Positions 1 to 6,746 of a DNA stretch of 10,230 bases are shown piece after piece. The stretch comes from an uncultured Chloroflexota bacterium (GTDB lineage: Bacteria; Chloroflexota; Anaerolineae; Aggregatilineales; Phototrophicaceae): positions 1 to 10,230 of the forward strand of contig CALBRY010000530.1 in the NCBI GenBank assembly GCA_937927665.1, in the 5' to 3' direction. The notes beneath the pieces are model-generated. The model had not been told where the DNA came from. It was given only the letters and a program-made list of their open reading frames with translations, and did not search any database. Position 1 is the first letter of the stretch. Every line of letters starts with the position of its first letter. The position numbers and the translations under genes were made by a program.

Positions 1-1433
1 AACATCCCACGTCAAAAGTACGGATGGCGCTGCGCCTGTTCGATCAGCTTCCCAAAGACTTGGAACAGCGCTACGAAGCGATTAGCGAATTTGTGAATAA
101 GCATCTGGGGCGCAATATCTTCGTGCGCGTGGTGTACATGCGCGAAGGCATCGTCGTCAACCGCAACCGCTACCCGATCTGTTACATGGATTGGGTCGAT
201 GGCGTGACGCTGGACGCCTACATCCGCAAGCACATCAATACCCCTGCCAAAATTCAGCCGCTCCCCGATGCGTTCGCTGCGATGATCGACAACCTTCGCA
301 GCATTGGCGCTGCACACGGCGACCTGAGCGGCGAGAATATTATGGTCCTGACGGATGGCACGCTTGTGTTGGTCGATTACGATGGCATGTTCGTGCCAAA
401 ACTGCGCGGGATCGGACCATGCGTTGCAGGACAGCCAAACTTTCAGCATCCGCAGCGCTTTCAGGCGGCGTTTCGCGCCTACTTTGGCGAATATCAAGAT
501 AATTTCTCGTCCATTGCCCTGTATTTGACGCTCAAGGCACTGGCGCTTAATCCGGCGTTTCATCAACACTACAACGATGATGGGCGCATCTTGTTCCGCA
601 AAGATGATTACGTCAACCCGGATACATCGGCGCTTCTCCGCGAAATGGAAGCGTACAACGAACTTGCGCCGCTGGTCACACGCTTTCGTCAGGTGTGCAA
701 GGCAGATTTGACCACTTGCCCGACGCTGAAGGACTTCCTGAAAGGCACTACGCAGACGCACGCTGTCATGATGGGGGCAGTTGCCGTCGATCCGACGCTG
801 ATTTTTACGCCGGAAGGTAATCCGGTTTTCTCCGCTATTGCGGTTGATCAGAGTAAGTTGATGCGTATGCAGGGTAACACAGGAACACTGGTTGGGCGGA
901 TTCATAAGGTCACGGTACAGCAAGACGCAATCGTGTGTGAGTTCAGCGCTGGTGCAGCGCCTTCGTCTGCCTTGTATTTGATTGGCGATGCATTTGAGGC
1001 GCTGGTCAAAAAGGGCAAGAATGCCGGACATGAGGCGTATTTCAACCAATATGTGAAAGCGACGGGCGTCGTACAGGCGACCCAGATTGATCAATTCCTT
1101 GTGCCGAGCATCGAAATTGATGACTTGAACGCGATTACGCCGCTGGAAGGCGGACGCGAAGAAGCAGACGCGATCCTACAGGGTAAAGAATACACGAAAG
1201 CAAGCGATCGCCCCGCCGCTGAGCCGACATGGGAACGCAAGCCGTCGAGTGCGCCAGCGCCAGCACCCGCCCGCGCGCCTAAGAGCGTGGATGATTTGTT
1301 CAGCGGCACATCGCAGCGCCCAACGTCACTACCGCCCGCGCCAACGCCACCTAATCCCGGTGGATCAACGCCATCAACCAAGCCGTCTAAGGGATCGCCA
1401 CCGCCGAAGGGCTGGGGACTCGATGACGAATAA
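1..1433 (+). CDS. Protein-kinase-like protein with OB-fold-like domain (kinase 1; 5' end outside window)
   Basis: Probable cytosolic protein-kinase-like protein. The frame is open from base 3. The ATG at 24 is not the real start: it falls in the beta-3 strand (MALRLF aligns with VAVRCF of the two downstream paralogs), so roughly 55-60 N-terminal residues lie upstream of the window. Numbering from that Met: Arg4 sits at the usual beta-3 Lys position, DWVDG at 56-60 is the hinge, HGDLSGEN at 98-105 is the catalytic loop, VDYDG at 117-121 replaces DFG, and NFQHP at 139-143 is in the activation segment. Residues about 283-375 read as an OB-fold-like beta domain (GTLVGRIHKV, ALYLIGDAFEAL, YVKATGVVQ, ending in a short helix). 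The tail (about 395-469) is Pro/Ala/Ser-rich and looks disordered. There is no signal peptide or membrane segment. It is probably the first visible gene of a three-kinase operon. The substrate is unknown. The kinase-fold call is firm; the OB call is moderate. Confidence 0.85.
   Translation, partial: HPTSKVRMALRLFDQLPKDLEQRYEAISEFVNKHLGRNIFVRVVYMREGIVVNRNRYPICYMDWVDGVTLDAYIRKHINTPAKIQPLPDAFAAMIDNLRSIGAAHGDLSGENIMVLTDGTLVLVDYDGMFVPKLRGIGPCVAGQPNFQHPQRFQAAFRAYFGEYQDNFSSIALYLTLKALALNPAFHQHYNDDGRILFRKDDYVNPDTSALLREMEAYNELAPLVTRFRQVCKADLTTCPTLKDFLKGTTQTHAVMMGAVAVDPTLIFTPEGNPVFSAIAVDQSKLMRMQGNTGTLVGRIHKVTVQQDAIVCEFSAGAAPSSALYLIGDAFEALVKKGKNAGHEAYFNQYVKATGVVQATQIDQFLVPSIEIDDLNAITPLEGGREEADAILQGKEYTKASDRPAAEPTWERKPSSAPAPAPARAPKSVDDLFSGTSQRPTSLPPAPTPPNPGGSTPSTKPSKGSPPPKGWGLDDE
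825..1148 (+). other. OB-fold-like domain in kinase 1
   Basis: Residues about 268-375 of kinase 1 (numbered from the Met at 24) alternate short beta strands in an order typical of bacterial OB-fold domains: G-x-V-G-x-I strand, V-x-C-E-F strand, a long ALYLIGDAFEALVKKG turn and helix, a YVKATGVVQ strand, and a final VPSIEIDDLNAITPL strand plus helix. OB folds bind nucleic acid, oligosaccharide or protein. Here the ligand cannot be read from the sequence. The domain is absent from the two downstream paralogs. Confidence 0.5.
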
Positions 1434-1467
1434 ACCGTTTCCGTTCACCGATAGTTAATGGGCGACG

Positions 1468-4074
1468 ATGGCAACAATCAGCGCAAGCGAATACAACGAG
1501 AAACTGCAAAATCCATCGGCTTTCTTTTGTGATCCACTGCTGAAGAGTGGTTCGGCAGTTCGGGTAACGGGCAAGCGCCAGTTGTATAGTTCATCCGGTG
1601 CAAGCGCGATCACGTATAAATTCACCGACGCGAACAAGAAAACGGTTGCGGTGCGCTGTTTCACCATTGACCTCAAACTTCAGGCGTATGGTGATTTAGC
1701 AGAACGCTACGCGGCAATCAGCCAATTTGTGAACGAGAAACGTCATCCGCTGTTCGCTACTTTTGAGTATCAGCGCGAAGGCGTTTATATTGGGCAAGAG
1801 TGGATCCCGATCCTGAAAATGGAATGGGTGGACGGCGTGCCGCTCACAAACTATGTGCGCGATCATGCGACTGATTTTGAGGTAATGACCCGGCTGGCAC
1901 ATGATTTTCGCGCATCAGTACGTGACCTGAAAACACTGGGGTGCGCGCACGGCGATTTGCAGCACAATAACATCCTCGTCGAATCGAATGGTCGGGTACG
2001 GTTGGTCGATTACGACGGTATGTATGTTCCCGCTCTGAATGGCAGACGGGCAATCGAGGTGGGCGAACCGAATTATCAAAGCCCGAAGCGTACCGGATCG
2101 GAATATCATGACCGGCTTGATCACTTTTCCGCGCAGACGATTTATCTCGCACTGCTGGCGCTAGCGACCGCGCCGCGTCTGCTGCCCATGAGCGACGACA
2201 ACAAGGTCGAACCGCTCCTTATCCGCAAAGACGACTTGAAACAGCCGCGCACATCGCAGTTGTTCCACTGTCTGCGCGAGATTGGTTACTCGCGCGCGGT
2301 TGATCTGCTGATCGAACAGGCGGCAGTCGAAAATACGTGGGATGTCCTTGATCTAGAAACATTCATCGCGCAAAGCGGCATCGAACCGATCAACCGCTTG
2401 GCACATCAGCCGCCGTCATTGTGTGAAGGCGTAATGATCTCCGAAGCACGCTTGAATGGAGCGAATGTTAGCACCGCGCCCGCTCCCAAGTCCGAACCCA
2501 TCACGCAGTCGCCGCCGGGATCAAAACCCGTGAGCGCGCCCGCTCCGGCGGCAGTTGGTGCGGCGTTCCCCAAGCTGAGTGATGTCGATTTTGGAACGTC
2601 CACATCACCCAAGCCGCCAGTCGGTATGCCGACCACGTCGCCCTCCGTGTCTGTTCCGCTCGGAAATGCGCCGACCTATACACCCTCAAAGCCTGCGACG
2701 ACGGCATCCGTATCGAAGCCCGTCACGACGGCGTACGTACCACCCAAACCCGCCGCACCCTCACACCGCTCGAATTTACTGGATTTCGATCCCCGTGATC
2801 GCATCTTCTCTCATCTGGTGTTTGCGCTGATCGCGGCAGGATTTTTCAACCTGCTGACGAATTCCTACGTGTTCTTGAATGAAATCACACGTGTGCTTCC
2901 CAATATGATCGCGTTCGCGCTGACATTCGCGGTCGTGAGCTATTCGGCGCAGTGGCATCGCTATCATGGGAAAAGCAAGTGGCGTTCGCTGATTGTCACA
3001 ACAGTGCTCGGCGTGGTGGCATGGTCAGTCATCACGACGGGGATGAACGCTGCGCTGTTCGACATACCTTGGGGTTACATGTTCGAAATGGATCAGATGA
3101 TTTGGGCGGTGATGCTTGCGGCAGCTTGGTCAGCGCCCGCCGTGATCGTCGATGGCATTTTCCCACGTGTGATTATCACGGTGATCGCGTTAGGGCTGGC
3201 AAGCACGCGGATTATGATGTACGAACCGACATCAACGGTACTGGCGTTTGGTGCGCTGCTCGGTGTGCTGCCGTGGACGACGGAAATCCTACACGGCGAA
3301 AATCCGGTGCGTGATCATTGGTTCAACTTTGCTGAAACGACGGATCGCTTTATTGCACGCACGATTGCACTGTTTCTCGTGATCGCGCCGCTATGGGGTG
3401 GTTTCCTCGCGTTCATTCGCACCTACTCCAATTACAGCTATCGCACGGACACGAATACCTATTACCTGTACCCCAATGGTGCGTTGATTATTGGTGAGAT
3501 CGCAATTCCGACGGTCATTTTCGCCGTGCTGATCTCGCTCTTGCTCGGCTGGATGCTCCACTTCCGCCGCGTGACATGGTTCCGCGTAATCGGTGCGCTG
3601 ATCGTCGTTGGCATCGTCGCAGGTGCAGTGGCGTTCGGCTGGCGTTCGGTGATGATTGATCAAACATCGTACTCCAGCGCTTACGGTGCTCCTGAAGGTC
3701 TTCTCAATCACGAGTATCTCGAACGAAGTTCGATCAGCGTCTACGAATGGAATCTGATCATCCCAACCGGGCTTGTGCTGATGCTGGCGCTTGTGGTGTT
3801 TGTGACGGCACGCACCGGAAGCACCCGTTTAGGGCATGTTTTCAAGGGCGGGATTGCGGTTGGTATCCTGTTTGGGCTTCTGATCACTGCGCTTCCTTTT
3901 CTTCCGGCGCACTTAACGGGAGACTTCTTCTACGATGGAGTGTACCGAGACTTTAGCAATGCTGTTGAACTCGCCAAATGGTTCGCGTACTTCGGCGGAA
4001 TTTCGGCTGTCGTATCGCTGATCATCTCGATTCCGGTATGGCTGGCGGATTATTTGGCTAGTGATAAGACGTAA
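1468..4074 (+). CDS. Protein-kinase-like protein with C-terminal polytopic membrane domain (kinase 2)
   Basis: An 868-residue membrane protein with an N-terminal kinase-like domain. The leader (about 1-40, with EYNEKLQNP and an F-x-DPLL motif) is shared with kinase 3. The kinase lobe follows: Y40-SSSGASAIT-Y50 as the glycine-loop equivalent, AVRCF at 61-65 with Arg63 in the beta-3 Lys position, MEWVDG at 118-123, HGDLQHNN at 161-168, VDYDG at 180-184, and NYQSP at 202-206. A conserved CEGVMISEARL block (319-329) precedes a Pro-rich linker (about 335-432). Residues about 445-860 hold some ten to twelve hydrophobic segments (for example 447-467, 506-524, 631-651, 676-697, 705-724, 763-781, 793-812) and two Tyr-rich loops (about 650-670 and 731-760). 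I recognise no transporter or enzyme family in that part. The start is 34 bp after kinase 1, with only a weak GGGCGA ribosome site. The membrane domain may be a sensor or the thing controlled; this is inference. Confidence 0.88.
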   Translation: MATISASEYNEKLQNPSAFFCDPLLKSGSAVRVTGKRQLYSSSGASAITYKFTDANKKTVAVRCFTIDLKLQAYGDLAERYAAISQFVNEKRHPLFATFEYQREGVYIGQEWIPILKMEWVDGVPLTNYVRDHATDFEVMTRLAHDFRASVRDLKTLGCAHGDLQHNNILVESNGRVRLVDYDGMYVPALNGRRAIEVGEPNYQSPKRTGSEYHDRLDHFSAQTIYLALLALATAPRLLPMSDDNKVEPLLIRKDDLKQPRTSQLFHCLREIGYSRAVDLLIEQAAVENTWDVLDLETFIAQSGIEPINRLAHQPPSLCEGVMISEARLNGANVSTAPAPKSEPITQSPPGSKPVSAPAPAAVGAAFPKLSDVDFGTSTSPKPPVGMPTTSPSVSVPLGNAPTYTPSKPATTASVSKPVTTAYVPPKPAAPSHRSNLLDFDPRDRIFSHLVFALIAAGFFNLLTNSYVFLNEITRVLPNMIAFALTFAVVSYSAQWHRYHGKSKWRSLIVTTVLGVVAWSVITTGMNAALFDIPWGYMFEMDQMIWAVMLAAAWSAPAVIVDGIFPRVIITVIALGLASTRIMMYEPTSTVLAFGALLGVLPWTTEILHGENPVRDHWFNFAETTDRFIARTIALFLVIAPLWGGFLAFIRTYSNYSYRTDTNTYYLYPNGALIIGEIAIPTVIFAVLISLLLGWMLHFRRVTWFRVIGALIVVGIVAGAVAFGWRSVMIDQTSYSSAYGAPEGLLNHEYLERSSISVYEWNLIIPTGLVLMLALVVFVTARTGSTRLGHVFKGGIAVGILFGLLITALPFLPAHLTGDFFYDGVYRDFSNAVELAKWFAYFGGISAVVSLIISIPVWLADYLASDKT
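2800..4050 (+). other. Polytopic membrane domain of kinase 2, family not recognised
   Basis: This stretch encodes residues about 445-860 of kinase 2, made of repeated 18-22-residue hydrophobic runs separated by short polar loops. I count ten to twelve likely helices by eye. Two longer loops are rich in Tyr, Ser and Asn and contain no obvious enzyme motif. There is no ATP-binding cassette, no transporter signature I can name and no histidine-kinase motif. It could be a sensor, a channel-like or a scaffold domain. The segment is absent from the neighbouring paralogs. Confidence 0.75.
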
Positions 4075-4083
4075 GGTAAGCGG
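4075..4083 (+). promoter_or_regulatory. Ribosome binding site of kinase 3
   Basis: The stop codon of kinase 2 runs straight into TAAGGTAAGCGG before the ATG at 4084, so AAGG overlaps the stop and the purine run lies within 12 bases of the start. The 9-bp gap supports translation coupling and co-transcription of kinases 2 and 3. Confidence 0.55.
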
Positions 4084-6576
4084 ATGCTGATCCCAAGCGC
4101 GACCGAATACCAAGAACTCATTCAAGCGCCGCAGATTGCCTTCATCGATGAGCGGCTGACGGGTGGGAAAGTCGAAAAGAATAAACGCGGATCGCCGTAC
4201 AGCGCACAGGGCGCGAATGCCATCACATTCAAATTCAGGAATAAAAATGGCGTGATCGTCGCGGTGCGCTGTTTCATGCAGCGGCGCTACTTAGAAAGTG
4301 GCACGGATTTAACCGATCGCTACACAGCGGTCAGCCAATTTTTGCGCGCCAACCCGCGTTCGTACTTCGCTCCATTCGACTATGAGGTTTCCGGGATCAA
4401 GTATAAGAACGAGTGGCTGCCGTTGCTGGTAATGGAATGGGTCGAGGGTGCGTTTTTGACCGATTACGTGCGAACGCATATCCGAGATCGTCAGCGTCTC
4501 ACGGCGCTTGGTGAGCATTTCCGCGAAATCGTCACCGATCTGGGGCGGATTGGGTGCGCGCATGGTGATCTTCAACACGGGAATATCCTTGTCGATTCGG
4601 CGGGGACGATCCGGTTGGTCGATTACGATGGCATGTACGTCCCGGAATTGGACGGTAAGCCTGCGCTTGAACGCGGTGAACGGAATTATCAAAGCCCGCA
4701 CCGGACGACGAGCGATTATCACCCGATGCTCGACCGTTTTCCGGCAATCACGATTTATCTGGCATTGGCGGCGCTGGCGACCGCGCCGCGCCTGCTCCCG
4801 CTCAATGCCGATGACAAGATGGATCAACTGCTGCTGCGTGAAAAAGACCTGAAAGCGCCGGAAAACTCGAAACTGCTGCGCTGCATGAGCGATCTCGGTT
4901 TAGCTCGCCCGGTGGAAATGCTCACGCATCTCTGTTCAGTTGAGGATACACGCACGCTTCCCGATTTAGATACGTTTATCGCGGAAACGCGCTTGAACTT
5001 CCCGACGACGCGCCGCCGTGACGCGCCGCCGACCGTATGCGAAAGCGTAATGATCGATGAGGTGCGCCTGCCGACTGAAGTCACAACGCAACCGCCGCCC
5101 AAATCTGAACCGGTCACGCAAGCGCCGCCCGCTCCCGCCCTTGTCGGCAGCAGACCGAGAAACGATGTCTTTGCACCGCTGGATACGCTCGAAGCCGTAG
5201 CGGTACAGCCGCAGCACCGCCCGGCAGCACCACCGCCAACAACGACGGTGACGACTATTCCCGCGCCGCCCCCTGTGACTGAGCCGATTGCACCGCCCAC
5301 CTATAAGCCCACGCGCACGAAAAGACAGCGCGGTATCGGGCGGCTTGGTGTCATCGCGGTGACGCTGTTCGTCGTGCTAGCGGCAGTTGTGTTTTTGACG
5401 CCGGGAGCAGTCACCCTTCCGGGTGCGTCTTTCGAGCCGACGGCGACGCTGATCCAGCCCACATGGACACAGGTGAGTATGGTTCAGCCGCCTGTGCGGA
5501 CAGAAGAAGTCATGCTTCCACCCACAGCGGACATTCGCAGTAATGCAACCCAAACCGCTGAGGCTCACGCCACGCTCAACGCTTTTGCGACAAATGTTGC
5601 CGAAACGTGGATCGTGCAAACGACAATGCCGCCGCCCACTATGAGTAGAATTGACTGCCGCGTGACGCCGCTCGAGCAGGCGGTCAACATTCGGCGCGGC
5701 GCTGGCATGAACTTTTCGGTCGTGGGTGTTTTGCAGCCGAATGAGGAAGCCGTGATTGTGAGCGTTGCTTATGGCGAAAATGGTGTGATCTGGTGGCAGA
5801 CTTCCAGCGGAACATATATCCGCGCCGATACGGTGCGGGAAAGCGGCGAATGCTACCGCTTGAACAGCGCCTCCTCGTTGGGGCAGTCTGAGCCAACGCT
5901 CGAACCGTCACCGTTCCCAACAGTGGAGCCAACGAGCGGGATTTATCGCTTGTACTACGACAATACCATCAATGGCAGACGGACGCGTGATGAGGGGGAA
6001 TATTACGCCTTTTATGGCGATGCCAATGATGTCGTTACGATCACGATGACGAGCAGCGATTTTGATGCCTACCTGTATCTCTACGCGCCAGATGGCACAA
6101 TCGTTGCCTACGACGACGACGGCGCGGGTTATCCGAACTCGCGGATTAACGGGGTGCTGCTGCCGAGTGAAGGTTTGTACACCATTCAAGCCACTGCCTA
6201 CAGCGGCGCATCAAGCGCGCGCGGGAATTATCAATTGACACTGGAGCAGGGCGAATCTGCATCCGCCGCGCTTAACCCGATCAGCGTGCCGGGGGGCGCA
6301 AGCGGTGAGTTGGATGGGAACGGCGGGGATACGTGGTCATTTTACGGCTATCAAGGACAGGTGTTGACGTTTGACCTGTTCAGTGAGGACTTCGATACCT
6401 ATATCGAGGTGTACGATCCGTATGGTTCGCTCGTCGGTTCGGATGATGACGGCGGCGAAAGCCTGAACTCTCGTCTGATCATCACCCTGCCGATAGAAGG
6501 TACATACACGCTGAACGCACGTGGGTATCAAATGACGGCAAGCGGCAGCTATACGATCAGTATTCGGTTGGGATAA
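4084..6576 (+). CDS. Membrane-anchored protein-kinase-like protein with extracellular SH3b and two PPC-like domains (kinase 3)
   Basis: An 830-residue single-pass membrane protein. The leader and kinase lobe match kinase 2: EYQELIQAP near the start, AVRCF at 60-64 with Arg62 in the beta-3 Lys position, MEWVEG at 117-122, HGDLQHGN at 160-167, VDYDG at 179-183, and NYQSP at 201-205. After CESVMIDEVRL (319-329) comes a Pro-rich linker (about 331-409). A basic stretch (TRTKRQR, 410-416) and a hydrophobic helix (about 419-438) then predict the kinase inside and the rest outside. Outside lie a Thr/Ala stalk (about 441-520), an SH3b domain (about 523-592, with NIRRGAG and flanking Cys525 and Cys590), an EPT-rich spacer, and two PPC-like beta domains (about 617-720 and 728-829). 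The architecture resembles PASTA-type receptor kinases in layout only; SH3b suggests cell-wall or surface binding. Ligand and substrate are unknown. It is the last gene of the operon, followed by a terminator. Confidence 0.9.
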   Translation: MLIPSATEYQELIQAPQIAFIDERLTGGKVEKNKRGSPYSAQGANAITFKFRNKNGVIVAVRCFMQRRYLESGTDLTDRYTAVSQFLRANPRSYFAPFDYEVSGIKYKNEWLPLLVMEWVEGAFLTDYVRTHIRDRQRLTALGEHFREIVTDLGRIGCAHGDLQHGNILVDSAGTIRLVDYDGMYVPELDGKPALERGERNYQSPHRTTSDYHPMLDRFPAITIYLALAALATAPRLLPLNADDKMDQLLLREKDLKAPENSKLLRCMSDLGLARPVEMLTHLCSVEDTRTLPDLDTFIAETRLNFPTTRRRDAPPTVCESVMIDEVRLPTEVTTQPPPKSEPVTQAPPAPALVGSRPRNDVFAPLDTLEAVAVQPQHRPAAPPPTTTVTTIPAPPPVTEPIAPPTYKPTRTKRQRGIGRLGVIAVTLFVVLAAVVFLTPGAVTLPGASFEPTATLIQPTWTQVSMVQPPVRTEEVMLPPTADIRSNATQTAEAHATLNAFATNVAETWIVQTTMPPPTMSRIDCRVTPLEQAVNIRRGAGMNFSVVGVLQPNEEAVIVSVAYGENGVIWWQTSSGTYIRADTVRESGECYRLNSASSLGQSEPTLEPSPFPTVEPTSGIYRLYYDNTINGRRTRDEGEYYAFYGDANDVVTITMTSSDFDAYLYLYAPDGTIVAYDDDGAGYPNSRINGVLLPSEGLYTIQATAYSGASSARGNYQLTLEQGESASAALNPISVPGGASGELDGNGGDTWSFYGYQGQVLTFDLFSEDFDTYIEVYDPYGSLVGSDDDGGESLNSRLIITLPIEGTYTLNARGYQMTASGSYTISIRLG
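5650..5859 (+). other. SH3b domain of kinase 3
   Basis: Residues about 523-592 follow the bacterial SH3 type-3 pattern: VNIRRGAGMNFSVVGVL, a turn with EEAVIVSVAYG, then VIWWQ and a closing GTYIRADTV strand. Such domains usually bind peptidoglycan peptides or surface polymers. Cys525 and Cys590 flank the domain and could form a disulfide outside the cell. Confidence 0.8.
5932..6573 (+). repeat. Two tandem PPC-like beta domains at the C-terminus of kinase 3
   Basis: Two units of about 100 residues (617-720 and 728-829) repeat the same order of motifs: S-x-DFD-x-Y (DFDAYLYLY; DFDTYIEVY), then PDG or PYG, a DDDG acidic turn (677-680; 787-790), NSR (685-687; 795-797), LP..G.YT, and a final G-x-Y strand. 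This is the signature of bacterial pre-peptidase C-terminal (PPC) domains, normally found on secreted proteases and surface proteins. The acidic turn could bind calcium; that is inference. Confidence 0.8.
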
Positions 6577-6746
6577 CGACTGAATCCTGCCGCCGAAGTC
6601 GCTTCCTACGCACCCAAATTATGCTCAGTTACATGGGAATGTTCATGATTCCGCCTGATGGGTGCTTGCGATTGATCCCATCGCACAGGGGAAAAACAGG
6701 CGGCGTAACTGCCGCCTGTTTTCGTCAATTGCGAGAGAGGACTGTC
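6577..6746. other. Intergenic region between convergent genes
   Basis: 170 bp between the stop codons of kinase 3 (+) and the C11 peptidase (-). The only strong element is the hairpin at 6693-6722. A weaker outer inverted repeat pairs GCACCCA (near 6610) with TGGGTGC (near 6660), enclosing a small GGAAT/ATTCC stem; it may be a second weak folding element. No small gene is supported. Confidence 0.5.
6693..6722. terminator. Bidirectional rho-independent terminator
   Basis: A perfect 12-bp inverted repeat, AAAACAGGCGGC / GCCGCCTGTTTT, with the 6-base loop GTAACT. The GC-rich core is flanked by an A run on the left (five As in total) and a T run on the right, so it can stop transcription from both sides. 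It sits between the ends of two converging genes, as expected for a shared terminator. The T run is only four bases long, so efficiency is uncertain. Confidence 0.8.

Noticed and set aside
12..1094. Long open frame on the minus strand across kinase 1
   Set aside because: It mirrors the kinase reading frame, has no recognisable domain, and is rich in Arg, His and Ile as expected for an antisense shadow.
2400..2770. Possible frameshift or low-complexity artefact in the Pro-rich linker of kinase 2
   Set aside because: The frame stays open and continues cleanly into the membrane domain; kinase 3 has an equivalent Pro-rich linker at the same place.
4309..5300. Overlapping minus-strand open frames across kinase 3
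   Set aside because: They are composition shadows of the kinase and Pro-rich linker codons; one is a low-complexity Gly/Val run with no plausible start site.
1..6576. Phage-defence system built on kinases (BREX/PglW-like or Stk2-like)
   Set aside because: No methyltransferase, helicase, nuclease or phosphatase partner is visible, and the kinase architecture does not match those systems.
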